NCBI GenBank assembly: GCA_964057225.1
Contig: OZ059898.1
Span: forward strand, 15,477,267-15,541,266
DNA length: 64,000 nucleotides
Direction of reading: 5' to 3'
Source: Auanema rhodensis
Taxonomy: Eukaryota; Nematoda; Chromadorea; Rhabditida; Rhabditidae
Part shown: piece after piece, positions 26,535 to 40,500 of the stretch
Position numbering within the stretch: the stretch's first letter is position 1
Layout: each line of letters starts with the position of its first letter
Position numbers and translations under genes: made by a program
Notes under the pieces: model-generated
The model's input: the letters and a program-made list of their open reading frames with translations, nothing else
Databases searched by the model: none
Told to the model about the DNA's origin: nothing

Positions 26535-29500
26535 CTGAAAATGAAAAAAAAGAATATTAGAAGGGATTCAGTTAACTATGCAATACATAGATATAGTAAG
26601 ATAAACACGCTTTTGAAATCTAAGAAAGAGAAAGTTTCAGAAAAAATATTACAACTAAAGGGAAGGGATGAAATGATGATCACGTACAGAGATAATCCAG
26701 GTTCCTTCTGTATTAGAGCAAATCGACAGAAACGAGGAAATGGTAGATATAGAGAGAAAGAGAATGGATAAGATAGAGAGAGACTGAATAAGAGGTAGAG
26801 ACGGTGCTAGAGTTGTTGAAAGAAATGATTAGATAATCCATCGAGACAATGCATTGAAATTTAGCAAAACGTTTGACGTTCAGAACAATTGTTGTATGAA
26901 GGAAGTTGCAAACCATCTGGACATCTGATGAACCAGATGGTCTGGCTACATGTGTATGGCCCAAATACGGAAATATGCTAAAGCCGATGATGGTTTTCAG
27001 CGGATCGTTAGTTGATACAACTGTCGGTGTATTAACATCTTCAGAACTTTCTGATGAACATGCAAACATTGAAGGTTAGATGATCATGAGTAAAGACGAT
27101 TGTGATGATGATCATGAGGGCTATGTTACAATGACTTATGGTCTATGACCATCTGAAGAGCAGAAATTCTGATACTATTCAATAACTCAGTTGGTTATGT
27201 GTTGGGCAAAAAGTAGAATGGTGAATGATGTTATGAAAGATTCAGAATAATCAATCTAGTTGAAACATCAATGAAATACATAGATAGTTGTCGTAACGAT
27301 TGATAAGAATTGAACACGAGTTCTAAGACTGAATTCAGATAATGGTGATATTGAAGACAAGAAAATGATCAAGTTGGAAAAGTTGCACGACATAAAAAAG
27401 TTTCTAAAACTATTGAAATCATGCTTATGAGAAAAGAAATTAAGAAAAGTACTTCCAAGTGGAAAATACACAAACAAAACAAACGTCATTATCACCTTAT
27501 TACTCTTGTATAAGAAAGAAAAGACGAGTCGTCTAGATAACATGATGAAAGAACATAAAAGCATTTTCAAATGTTAAGAAGTTCCTTGAACAGTTCCATT
27601 CTATTATTCTATTGATTATATGTTTATATAGTATAATACTATATAAATATAATTAAAAGATAGAGATTTAAGGTTAAAGAAGACAGCTAAGGATATAGAG
27701 TAGTATACATGATGAGATGTAACTTGACGTTACTAAAGCTGAGAGAAGAGAACGACTGCAAAGATAAAGTATTGTTTTGAAGAGAACAAATTTCATTTTT
27801 TAAGGCTACAAATAAAGTTGGAATATAAATTACACATAGTAAAGCATTAAAAGATTAATTTTGAATGAGGAAAAATAGTAATGAAGCTAAAAAATGAATT
27901 GGAATAGATAAGATGAAGGAAAAGCATTGGACAAACAATGAATGAGGAAAAGAACGTCTGTTTCGGTTTAAAAAAAAAGTTGTTGAGTTAGAAAAGTGGC
28001 ACAAGCATTAATTCAAGTTGATTCGTGAAATATATCAAAATAAAATGCAAAAAATTGAAATAAAAGTTAGTGCTAATGAAGAAATGAGAAACAAAAGAAT
28101 ATTTTTGTATCAGTTAAGGTTGAAATGACACGGGAGGAGCCATATCTTGAACGATAGTTCAATCTTTTTTTCTTCCGAACTTGACAGATGAAACATGGCA
28201 ATTGAGACATAAATTTGAAGTTATGAGAAAGGATCAACTAAAAAATGAAAGTAGATGTAATAAACATGTGGTCAAAACTATAGAAAACTTACAAGAGATG
28301 ACCCCATAGGATAAGAGAGAAATGCGAAAAAAGAAATTAATAAAACAATCCGTCCTGAACGTCTCTCTTTCTTTAACTTTCTCTCTCTCTTTAAGTCTCT
28401 TTCTTTCTCTCTCTCTTGTTATCTTTCTCTTTGTAGGCCTGGCTGTCATTCATTTGAACACCTTCAGGTCAAAGCCGAAATGAAATTACAGTTGAAAGTA
28501 AGGAAAATCTTGGACGACATTTATTTTTTTTTCGGCCAAACGTTTAAGGAAGAAATGACACAAGTTTGAAATGCTGTCAATCATTAAATTAAAATCGAGA
28601 ATTGAAATATATATTTTACATTAAAATGACTTCAAACAATAAATTTTTAAAAAAAGAGTGAAGAAACTTGAAAAAGCATAACTCTTGAAAGAGAGATACA
28701 AAGGAAGTGGGGAGAGGAGAGGAGATGATGAAAGGAAGAGCAAGAGAACGAGGAAAAAAGGGAGGTTGATGATGATTCGCAGATATATTTAAATAACAAT
28801 AAAAATAGAATTTAAATATTACCATAATCATAATAATATGTAAAATAATGAAAAAAGAAACAAATATGTACATATTTATGACAAATAAGTTTCAAAAATG
28901 ATGAATTATGATAACAGCTAGTTGGTTATGAGAGTAGGTTGGACAAGCTCTATGAGTGAGGGAAAACAGATGATAGCATCATCATCATTGACAGTCTCCG
29001 TTCAAGCTGGTATAGTTGATGATGTATACGGTTTAGCGATAATAGTGGTGACGGCGATGGCGATGATGGCGACGCTTGTATGATGATGTATGAAATCTTT
29101 TTTTCTTTTAACTTTCTTTGTAAAGGATAAATGTATCTACAACATCATTATCATCTTCATCATCATTTCCAAGGACATTCCAAAGAAAATGTGTGTTGTA
29201 AAGGAAGTAGAACTGGTGAGAATAGTGGGGGAGTGTTGGGAGTTGAAGAGGCTAGTTCATATGGTAGCAGGACGACGGGAGGAGATAGAAGACGTAGAGA
29301 GCGTAGAATGGGTGGAAGGTTGAAGAACACGTAAAACACGTAAACACTATGTATTCATATCAGACAATTAGCCGAATGAAAATAAAGAAAAATTGTTAAA
29401 AAATATATTTTTTATGAAAACGTATGTGTGGAGTTGTTTATTGAATTTCTGATATGAAGATGATGATTTCTAATTATTTTATAAGATTTTCATTAAAAAT

Positions 29501-32339
29501 TATTTTGATTTGGAAAATGGAATGAAAAGATGTAAAAAGGTGAGAAGGATGATATGCTGAAAGATGGGTAAAGGTGGATGGAGGAAAGAGATGAAGATGA
29601 AGAAGGAGTAGCATAGATGAACAACAGCAGCAGGCTTCTGGCAACATACGCACATCAGACACTGTTAATCAAATAAAAGTTTAAACCTTTAACTCTATTA
29701 AAGTTTAAATTTTATAAATAAATGTTGTGTTCTCATTATCAAGAGTATTAGTCACAATAGACAATGAGTCATTTAAAATGAAAGCCTAATAAATTCGAAA
29801 AATAAAAAAGTTTTGCGAATTGGGCGACAAATGAAAAAAAAAATTAAAGATATAGGAACACAAAGAATAGAATTTTATATAAAAGAGAATAAGTTAAAGT
29901 AGAAACGAGAGAGGGGGGGAGTAAAAAAAGACAAAATAAAGGGGGAAATGATAAAATAATAAGAAAGATCAAGAAAAATTGTAAAAGAAAAATATGGAAA
30001 AACATTACCGTACTTCACTACTTTGACTTTAAAAGTTAAAATGAGTTTATATAGTTTTGTATGAAAATACTTGACATTAACAAAAGCAATCACCGCAGAT
30101 TTTTGCTTTCTTTGAAGAAAAACGGTGAAACATTATTAGAAAATACTTTGAAAACACAATAGTACATACAGTAATAGTTAAATATTTTAGAAAAATACAA
30201 AATTATAATTAAATAATATTCTAAACTATATGTATATGTAATAATAATAATAATAATTATTATTATTATATCTATTTGGCTGTTTTTAAAATTGGAAATT
30301 TTTATACACATGATAGAATTTGATTACTTGTTACTATCAAAAGCTGAGATCTGCTGATAACAGAGAACACAATAAGTCAATCTATTTGGACAGTATTATA
30401 CGTATAGTATAGTATAGTATAGTATATATAATATAATTAAAATTTGATTTAGATATAGTTAAGATTGAATTTATTAATATTCAAATGACATACTTAGAGA
30501 ATGCAATTTAGATCGTTTATAATTATGAATGAAAATGAAAAAAAAAAAGTTTTTTTTTTGTAGAAACTTTCTTTCTTTTGACAATCTAGGATCATTGTAT
30601 AGATAAGATAGAATCGAATATAATATACTATTTCTATCTTTTCTATTATTTTAATTTATAAAATAAATATATTACATATAGTTAATAATAATTTTTACTA
30701 AACAAAAATATTTTTAATTTTCTTTTTTTATTAAAAAAAATAAAAATAAAAGATGAAAGAAACACAAAAATTTGAATATTTACGTGATTTTGACGTGACT
30801 TTGACGTAACGTATACGTATACGTAGCTATTTCCACGTTTTTAGGCTATACGTGTGGATTTCTCTTATTTTCAAAAGAAAAATTGAATTTGAAGGCTATT
30901 TTGGATTTCATTTCAATGACTTTCTTTCTGACAATGTCCAACATGAACGGTTGAAATACGCTAGACGATTACAAGGTGTGAACGTTTGAGTAAGATTGAG
31001 TGTGATAGGTGAAGGAGAGAAAAAACGTGGGAAGCTGCAATTGAAATATCTTAGAATCTTCGATAAAAAATTTTTTTTTTCATCTTTTCTGATTGACTTT
31101 CAACATGTATAACCAAATAACACGATTGAGTTGAAAGTGAGATGTTGAAGAAGATTCGAAATCGGATAGAATATGAGCGAACATTGATGATGAGTTTGAA
31201 TAATGGGTGAATAAGTTTCTCTGATTGAACTGACTAAATCGTTCAATTCTGATTCATAATTTGCATTTTTTCCAATCAAACTAAAGTTATAAAGCAAAAT
31301 TCTGAAACGATAAAAGCTAATCATGTGTACAGAATCTGAAATATGAAAAAGTGATTCAACACATAAACTTTTTAGGATGACAAGGAAAAAAAAAGGAAAA
31401 AATTATTAATAAAATGGTAAAAAATAATTTGTAATATGATTGATGAATATTGTCATTTGGATGTAAAATATCAATTTGGAAATACTAATATAGACTTTCA
31501 AATTGGATGTAAAGAGAAAAAAATGAAAAAGAGAGAAAAAGAGGGAGGGGGGGGGGTGAGATATCCGATGTAAGATGAAGGGAAAGTTGAGATGTAGACA
31601 TGTATGTACATATAGATGTACTTAAGTTTCAACTTCATAATCGAACATCATTATTTCGATTTTTGAAACTTTGCTATGGCTAAAGAAACGTTTTCTTTCA
31701 TCTTTGTAGTGTATAAGTGATATTTGAACTGGGAAATAGCAGCAGCAATTCTTTTGTAAATTTGTTAAACTTGTGATAACAGAAGATGATACACATACAT
31801 ACATACAGGGACGTTTGTACGGAAGTAAATGTGTAGAAGGAAATATTATATAACAGGAACTACTGCTCGTGTGCAACACTATCTGTCATGAATTTGACGT
31901 GGTGTGAAGATTTTTGATACGAATTTCAATACAGTTTGAGGATATTGCAGGGCTGGACTAGAATATATCTTCCATCTAGCCTGAGGGCGAGAAAAAGTGC
32001 GAGAGTGAAACGAGATTGAAGTTATAACAAAGGAATAGCTATGACATAATGTGATGTCGTCTAGTTTATAAGTAAAAGTAATTTTATGCAAACGTGTCAA
32101 TAGGTTTTTCAGAAAAAAAACACACACAAACCTATCAAATAGCAACATTCTTATGTAGAAAAGTGAGATTCAATAGAAAAATATATTTTATGTAATAAAA
32201 AAAGAAAAACATGATATGATATAGTTAAGTTTTAGAAAGAATTTGAGCTCTAAAGCTATTAATAATGGATTAGAAATGTTTCGCTAAAGAAGGACAAGTT
32301 TTGGTGAAGGGCACGAAGACAAGTTAAAAGAAAAAAAAT

Positions 32340-32352
32340 CTAAGAGAGAGAA

Positions 32353-32383
<31 letters not shown>

Positions 32384-32392
32384 GAGAGAGAT
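32340..32392. repeat. (GA)n microsatellite
   Basis: Interrupted GA run. Confidence 0.9.
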
Positions 32393-32965
32393 TTAAAGAG
32401 AGAAGACAAGCATAAAAGTTAAAGAGAAACGTGTGAGATGAAAATTTTAACATGTTGATGTGGATGTCAAAGGAAAATAGCCCAGCAGGCTATTACAGTC
32501 GGATCGACTGATCAAAAGCGGATGAATCGTTGAGTGTGTATCCTAACTGCAGCAGATCTAGCTTGAACATAGATGACGACGACGACGGCGGCGACATCAA
32601 CGACGACGAAGACGACGACAACGGCCCAGAGTGTCTGTTTATTTGCTATTAGACTTCAAGTCTCATGGGAATCTCTTGTGAGGTCAAATTTGACAACTGG
32701 ATTTCAAATAAGGAAAGTTCAAATTTGACGAATATCAGGTGAAAAATAGATTTTCAAGATATTTCGGGTTAGCAGTGTTGAGATAATATGATATTAAGAG
32801 GTTATTAAGGATGAGGAAGACAAATCTGAAGGACGTCAAGGAGGTACAGTTAAAGGGCTTTGATGTGAAAATAAGGAAACAAGTTACTATTGATAGCCTG
32901 ATGAATAGACAGAGTATGATGAAAGACGGTCAGCTGAAACAGATGTGACACAAAGTGGAACATTT

Positions 32966-33045
32966 TCTCTCTCTCTCTCTCTATTTCTCTCTCTCTCTCT
33001 ATTTCTCTCTCTCTATTTTTCTCTCTCTCTCTCTTTCTCTCTCTT
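32966..33045. repeat. (CT)n microsatellite with ATTT interruptions
   Basis: Four CT blocks separated by TATTT, suggesting a higher-order repeat unit of roughly 20 bp. Confidence 0.88.
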
Positions 33046-33772
33046 ACCTTTTTCTTTAACTTAAATGGAACATAAGAAGAATAAATAACATCATTAATAC
33101 TTATTGTTTAGAAATGAAGAGAGAAATGAAGAAGAATTGTGTTTTACATCGTTTTTCTAATTTCTCAAACAACTTTTCCCATTTAAACTGAATGTGACAA
33201 GAAAAACATTGAATTCTCGATTGACCTTAAGAACTAATTATGATGTCTGTTTATGAGATAATCAAAAAAAAGGTGAAAAACGATATTTTCTTCTTTAATA
33301 GCATGTACTTCATCTTAAAACTACAAGATTTTTCATATTTAAATGAAATTTTGTTCATGTTAATATTCAGAATACATTGACTATTCACATAATATTTTGT
33401 ATTTTTTTTACTTTTTTGGTTTGAAAGGTTGACGAATTTGGAGAGACATGTGCTGAGAGCTATGTTAACGTGACCATTAGTGAGGGCGATGATGATGATG
33501 ATGATGATGCAGAATGTTTGACAACGAAATTTGTATGAAAATTGTAGAAAATTTGAGAAGAAAAACTATTTGTCAGATGATGTTCACCTAGAATAAGTAA
33601 TGACACATCTATTGGAAGAAGGAAAAGACAGAGTGAGTGAGAGGGTAGAAGTTGAAAATACGATTTTCATTTCGGTTATTTTGAATATGCATAGACGTTT
33701 TTGAACAATTGCCAACATGTAATCAGATTTTTTTTGAATGTCAATATTCTTTTCATGAAGGGATATGAATAG

Positions 33773-33821
33773 AGAGAGAGAGAGAGAGAGAGAGAAAGAA
33801 AGAGAGAGAGAGAGAGAGAAG
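33773..33821. repeat. (GA)n microsatellite
   Basis: GA run with an AAAG interruption. Confidence 0.88.
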
Positions 33822-34626
33822 CCTAGTCTGTAGACAAAGAGAAAGAGTTAGAAAGAGGGAATAATTGTCTCTTTCCTGTCATATAATATCAAGAAAATGG
33901 ATTTTTTGTGTTTGGACAATCAGAAAGGCATCATGAAGAGGCATGAAAGTTTGAAAATTTAAGGAAAAAGAAAGATAGTTCTGAATGAATTATTGATGAT
34001 TTTCAGGATGAAAAGAAGAAAAATAAAGAGAAAAATGAGAAAAATTAAAATGAATAGCTAGATGAAAGACGGTTATTTGGCTGTTTTTTTCGGAATTAAT
34101 AGTGAACTTTACTAGCAAATGTTATAAAAATGGATAATTTCAAATGAGATAGTCCAAAAAAAACTTTTTTTTTTTCAGAAAATGTTGTCAGAACAATGAT
34201 TGTATTGCTATGTAACATCCCTATTTCAAATAAAAAAAAAGTTAAAAGATAAAATGATAGAAAGTTCAAAAATATAAAAAAAGATTTATTAGTTTGTTGA
34301 ATAGAAAAGGAGAAGAAATATTTGAATTTTTGAAAAAAAACAAAAAAAAAGTTTTTAGTTAAGTAAACTATAAGCTGTTGTAAAAATGGTATTGTTTCAC
34401 ATATGGTCAACAACACAAAAGAATTTGAAGTTTTGGTTTATTTTTTGAAAAAAAAAAAAGAAAATATAGTATAGAATACTATTATATGAATTTATATATA
34501 ATTAGACTAATATAAACTCTAAAACAACTAACTAATACATCTCTTTGACATGTTCTTTATGTTCTAATTTCCGTCAAATGAGAAAGAAAAAAAAAGTTTG
34601 ACAGACTATTGTATAGTTGAGAAGAG

Positions 34627-34630
34627 AGTG

Positions 34631-34674
<44 letters not shown>

Positions 34675-34676
34675 AA
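34627..34676. repeat. (GA)n microsatellite
   Basis: GA run with one AAA interruption; a similar run lies 185 bp further at 34861-34905. Confidence 0.88.
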
Positions 34677-34860
34677 GTTAAAGAAAGAGAGAGCATGGTC
34701 GGTATAGTAGTCTGATGGTTTACGGGCGAAAAAAAAGGAAAAAGAAAGAGACGGGTAGTATAAGGTGGTATGAAAGTATAGACACATACGTAGAAGAAAT
34801 GAAGAAATAATAGGAAGCTTGTCGTTTCTACGAGAGGAAATAATTATAGTGAAGGTATGA

Positions 34861-34875
34861 TAGAGAGAGAGAGAT

Positions 34876-34905
<30 letters not shown>
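34861..34905. repeat. (GA)n microsatellite
   Basis: Interrupted GA run, sister of the one at 34627. Confidence 0.88.
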
Positions 34906-34906
<1 letters not shown>

Positions 34907-35575
34907 TTTGTTTAAAGACAATATAATTAAAATAAAAAATGTTGTAAATGAAGTGATGAAGTGATGAAATACATAAATACATATACAAGAACGCACATAA
35001 GAAATCAACTAATGGCTTCACACCAGAATCACTTTTCAAGTAATTGCCTGTGGCTACTTCTTCTAACGGTCTCAAACTCTTCCTCTCTCTCTGCCTGTCA
35101 GTTCTTTCTCTCTTTCAAATTCTTAGTTCCTACCTGCCTCACCAGAATTCTTAGAGTTCAATTAAGCGTTAAACGAACAGGTGAAAGTCAGAAAGATGAC
35201 GCAAACACATATTTGAATCAAAGAATTACAATACACGATTTCATCCGGATAATCTACATAACATAGGCATGTTAATCGAATTCCAATTAGGACTTTCGAA
35301 ATTTTTTCCTTCAAGCATGTTCGAAAAGAGCCGGAATGTTGATGTCAAAATTGAAATCTTTTAGCGATTTTCTTCACATTAAAAAACTTGGCAAAGCTTC
35401 AAATTGGATTTGAATTAAAAGGAAAAAGCTGACATCTAGAGTAAGGCATGTTATAGCTTAGTTTATGTTTAAGACAAGTAAATTGTTGATGAGATGTTAA
35501 TCATAAACACACAAAAATAATTTTCAATTTGAGGAAGAGGAAGACCGAGCAGAGTCCAGATGATGCCGGCGATCA

Positions 35576-35723
35576 TCATCTAATATCAACACCAGCAGAA
35601 TCATCGTCGCCATAGTCTCCACCTTTTTCGCGTTTCTCCTTCATCTTCTGAGCTTTTCTTTCGTCTACTTCTTCTCATTTGTTTTGCCCGTTCTTCTTCG
35701 TCTTCGTAATTCATCTCATAAGT
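35576..35723 (-). pseudogene. Exon-like remnant with a frame break
   Basis: After an AAG acceptor, the - strand encodes TYEMNYEDEEERAKQMRR in one frame. One base off, it continues DERKAQKMKEKREKGGDYG and DDDSAGVDIR to a stop at 35576. Both halves are charged, coiled-coil-like sequence that looks like one protein's C terminus broken by a single-base frame change. No upstream exon was found in 35.7-37.5 kb. It could be a decayed exon, an assembly indel in a true last exon, or chance. I do not recognise the family. Confidence 0.3.
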
Positions 35724-37557
35724 CTTAGAATATAATCAAAATATTATGAATGAATTTGAGCAGAAATGCGAAAAAGATAATCAAATGAGGAGGGCCGGTT
35801 GTGAGACGATTCAGCACAATTGTCGACACAAAACCTGCCCTTAGGCACTTTTTTAATAGATAATTATCTAGGCAATAGAAGATTATTGGTCAGAAGAGTC
35901 GGACAAGTTGATCATCATGGTATTTGGCAACTTTCTTCATTGATCCAGAAGTCAAAGAATCATATAGTTTCATGAAAACGCTGATAAAATGGAAAATAGA
36001 AGTAAATAGACAGAGAAGAGTATAAGGAAATATGTTTATAACTATATGAAATTAAGAAAAAGTTTTATAAAAGATCTTAATCTATAAGAAAGAAATCATT
36101 AATTATATGGTTGGATAGGTCAATCCTTTCAACCTTTACTACTCCTCTCTACACATCCATTATCAGATGTTATAGAAAGATAAGTAAAATATTACTGAGT
36201 ACTATTGATAATATTTCATATTCATATCTTTAGTTATTTTAAAATTTTATATATAATTATATATAAAAATGATCAAATTAACTAAAATATTGAAGATGAA
36301 AATAGAAAAATTGATTGTTGAACATGTATTTACAAGAAAAAAATATAAAAAAATATGAATTAGTACGAAAATAAATGTTTTTTTATTATAAAATATAAGA
36401 GAAAACAATTAAAATTAGAATTAGAATCAATATGTTTTTGACCAAAACTGCCATCAGATAGTAGAAATGAAACAAAGAATACAGATGGACAAATAACTGA
36501 AATTAGTCATTAGTTTTTTGAAAAAAAGGAAAAACGAAAAGAACAAAAAGCTTTGAAATATCTGTAGATATCAAGCTGTATATATGTATATTGTGTTCAA
36601 CTTAACTATATTATAGTTAATATCACATAAACTTGAATATAAGAAGAATATAGAGAAAGATGAGAATACTACGACGTCTTTCATTCAAACTGAACAGCTT
36701 TTGCGTTAAGAGTTTGAAGCTACGAACACACTCACTTACCCACCTCTTTCATATATTCAGGTTGTATTTCCTATCCAACTTGAATATACGAAATAAAACT
36801 TTTTTTTTTGGAGAAAAAGAATAAAATAATTTTTCTTATTTTACTATATGATATGAGAATATATATATATAACTTAACAGGTCAAACATATCTGTATATT
36901 TGCCAGAGATTGATAATGATGACGAAGTTAAGTAAACATGCCAAATATGAAATTGGTTGATGATGAATAAGATGATGATAACATACACTCATACGAACAC
37001 TCTTACTCTTCTTATAATTCACAAAAAAAAACTTTATATTTCTTTTTTTTACTTTTAAAATATAATTTTTATAATTTTTATTGATTTATTTTTATTAAAA
37101 ATATTTTAAATAAGATTTTATCAAGTTTTTACAGCTTCTTCTTCCCTCTCATTCTCTCTCTCTCTTCTTCTTCTTCTTAAAATTAATAAAAAAATGGAAA
37201 TTTTACTATCTACACCTTACCTATAGTAGCATTTCCTTATATCTGAGGAGGATGAACAAACAGTTAACATCCATCTTTTCAAATAAGTTTAAAGAAATTA
37301 TAAATCTAACTATACGTATATAGTAATTAATATATTTATAAATAATAATATTTATTTATTTATTCATTAAAATAATTAAAATAATCATTATTTAACAAAA
37401 AAAAAGGAAAAATAACTTTTTTTTTAAATTTATTTTATTAAATTAATTTTTTTTTCAAAATCTGTATAAATGATTTGTTTAGTTAATAATAAGTTTGAAT
37501 GAGTTATGAGGAATGAGTACATGTATGTACGACGAGAAGAATCTGAACCACTGATTC
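35724..37557. other. AT-rich spacer
   Basis: AT-rich DNA, with short CT/CTT runs near 37150. No gene seen. Includes the 3' flank of the dual-vWA gene. Confidence 0.5.
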
Positions 37558-40500
37558 CTATATGGAAGACCATGGACAGTATTGTTTCTTATTTCGTAAT
37601 ACATCAAGTGTTGGAGATAATGAGCATGTTGTTGATAAAAGTGAAGACAAACGTATGGTTGGTGAGAAAACTCCTTTTGAACCTGAATAAAATTATTTTT
37701 TTTTCTAAAAAAGAAAATATTTGTAATTGAAAATACCATTATGAGCTGAAACATGCATGATTCGAATGTTATTCTTTCGAGCATATTCTTGTCCTTGCAT
37801 CATACTTCTACTAATTTTCTTAATTTGCTCTGAATCTCTTGATGATATAAGGATCAGAAGTTTTTCTCGATCACTCATATCCATAGTTAATGTATTTGTT
37901 CCCATTACAACAGCCTAAAGTTAAATATATTTAACCAACGTTTCAGCTTTAAGTTGTAAAGTTAAAGCTTGACTTACATTAGCAAGTGTCATTTCACATT
38001 GAGAATTTTGAATATTACATCCACCATACTGTAAATTACTAATCATATAATCATTTTCATATTTTGTTGTTGATGATTGAAAATTTAATAAAGTTTTAAC
38101 AAATTCAGCAGGAACTGTTTTCAATAATGATAATCTGGAGACCTGAAAATAAAAATAAAATTATAAATAATAATAAATTAAATTAAATTACTTGATTACA
38201 TGTATTTGTATTATCTTCAAACATATTATATAATTGTCTAATTATTATTTTTATATTTTCAAATGTATATTGATCCATAATATTAATATCATCTATATAG
38301 ATAACTACATCAGTTCCTAAAATTATAATATACATATAGTTAGATTTATATAATTTATATTTAACCTCGAAAAGTACAATTGATTGAATTTGAAGTAGCT
38401 TGATATGTCGATGTACCATGTATACGTATAGGTGTTGCAGATGTGGGCCAATTCATGTTGTATTGTGTTGGATATGTGGGTGCTACATGTTGAATCCTGA
38501 AAATGAATTCTCCATGATGATTGTGAACATCAATTTTTTAAAAACATAACAGAAAGTTGAATACGGGAATTTACCATTGAACGGGATAGAAAGGGAACGA
38601 ACGCTTATGGCGATGCCTCATGCCATCCAAATCACTCAATATACTACCTAAAACCTCAGTATAAACATCTATTACTCTATGTATGTAGTATATTCAGACC
38701 TGAATCAGGTTTTTTCACTTTAGATTTCAAGTTTGAAATTAGGCTTGAGGTAGTTGAAGCCTGAGACTCGTTAAGGTTAGCTTGAGGATTTAACTCGATT
38801 CTTTCTGTTACAGAGGCTGTTGAAGCAGATGAAAAAGGAGATAGTAGATGATTTAATGAGACAGGCCTTGGCTTTAATAGATCTGGTAGAACATGTGAGA
38901 TACTGTCAACTTGAATTTAAAAAAATTAAAAAAATGAAATATTTTATTCAAATTCTCTTACTTCGTCTTATGTTTGATGTTTCAAAAACAGTATCACGAG
39001 CTGCTCGAGAAAAATATGGAATTTCTTTAAGTTTTTCCGAAATTCCGGTTGATGATCCATCATTCACTTTCAAATCTTCAGTATCATCGTTGCTTTCAGA
39101 TTTGAGGATGCCAGCATTCTGTGAGCCATCGACGACCACCTGTGCAGCCGGAATCTGAAATTGTTGCTTAACGTAAATGAAGGCACAAGCTATAGTAATT
39201 GACTTCAAATGGCTGTTGTTGTTGAAAAACTGGAAGACTAGGATAAACTGGAGCTTGAGGAAAAACTGGAGCAACTGGTCCATAGCTATATGAACGATAT
39301 GGACAACCAGGCGAAGCATATCCATTAGATGAGCAGCCGTATGGATATCGTCGTTGTTGTTGTTGTGGCTGATAACAAGGATAATATGGACATCCAGATG
39401 TATATGTATTGTATTCCTCATAACCAGAATAATATGGATTTGAATAATCAAAACGTCGTTGTTGTAGGAATGAATTGGAATTTGCTTCAATAACAGGCTT
39501 CTAAATAAATAATATAATTAGCATAAATAAATAAAAAAGAAAGAAAAATAACGCTATCAACCGTTACTACATCAAACTGTGTGAATAAATACGTTGACGT
39601 GTACGTGAAATTCTCACGTGCTCACGTGAAATTCACGTAAACTTTGACGCGAATGAAAGACCAAACTTATACTTACAGAGCATGTACATTCACTTTGACG
39701 CTGAGCTGGATATCGTACTTGACGTTTCGATCTTTTCATTAAGTCAGATGAGTTTTCTGATACGTCAGTGTTTTCTGATGTCATCTTATCGTCATCTTCA
39801 TATTCATATTCTGGAGTTGATACGGTGGTCCGCATCATATCAACATCGTCTTTAGCTGGATTTGGATTGATTTTCACTGAAATGAAAGTTTAAAAAATTG
39901 TTTTAAATCTTAATATATAGTTAGAACTTGATATGTATGTATGTAACTTACATCCAGGTGGATCAGCAACAATCTCATATTCATAATCTTCTGTTGATGT
40001 AGCAGGTTTTCGATTAAATTTCGATGATTGTAATAAAATATTTTTTGAATCCTTTAATTTATATTAATTAGTTATAACATATATTATATATTTTATTCAA
40101 AACATACTGTATTTTCTCCAAAATTACTTGGAAGAACTGGTAACATTGGATGTTGACGATCATTATCCACAATAACAATTTCTTTATCATCATTAACATC
40201 AGATTCACAGATAGGACATGCAAATGTCTGAGAGCAAATTGCTTCTCGCATCTTCAGCATATCTAAGCTGCTGAAATAGAAATAGCATATTCAAGTTATA
40301 CATTGATTTTGATTTTCACATACTCGGATACAGTAATTCGTCCATCTTGAACTTGTGGACCAAATGTTGGTGGTGAAGGCATTGTTGGTTGTTGAAGAGT
40401 AACATTAGGATACAGTTGCTGATATCGAGACATATATCTGAAAATAAATAAAAATATTTATATAAATATAAATATATTATACCTTTTATATGGATCATTA

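Larger units (their letters stand above)
27070..35575. other. 8.5 kb gene-poor, purine-rich (+ strand) stretch
   Basis: I find no gene I can support. The + strand is purine-rich and carries GA microsatellites (32340-32392, 33773-33821, 34627-34676, 34861-34905), with one reversed CT patch at 32966-33045. A trinucleotide-rich patch lies at 32574-32625 (GAC) and a GAT run at 33488-33510. Two overlapping open frames at 29090-29334 are both protein-like and are discussed as rejected. Long introns of a - strand gene would look like this, but that is inference. Confidence 0.5.

Noticed and set aside
26713-27069. Open stretch upstream of the membrane-protein TM exon
   Set aside because: Part may be a true exon, but no donor/acceptor pair gave the phase needed to join the TM exon, so it is not listed as coding.
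28928-29334. Three protein-like + strand frames (a Met/Ala/Val-rich one from 28928 and two overlapping ones ending at 29323 and 29334)
   Set aside because: Two frames of the same purine-rich DNA are open at once, a sign of composition rather than coding; no consistent gene model.
31100-31324. 74-codon open frame on the - strand
   Set aside because: Partly protein-like, but no start context, splice sites or partner exons.
34557-35075. 172-codon open frame on the - strand
   Set aside because: Mostly GA/CT microsatellite read as Ser/Leu. The first 26 codons look protein-like but I found no acceptor or donor that isolates them as an exon.
38948-39490. 180-codon open frame on the - strand
   Set aside because: It overlaps exons 9 and 10 of the dual-vWA gene and reads the short intron between them; the spliced model explains the coding content better.
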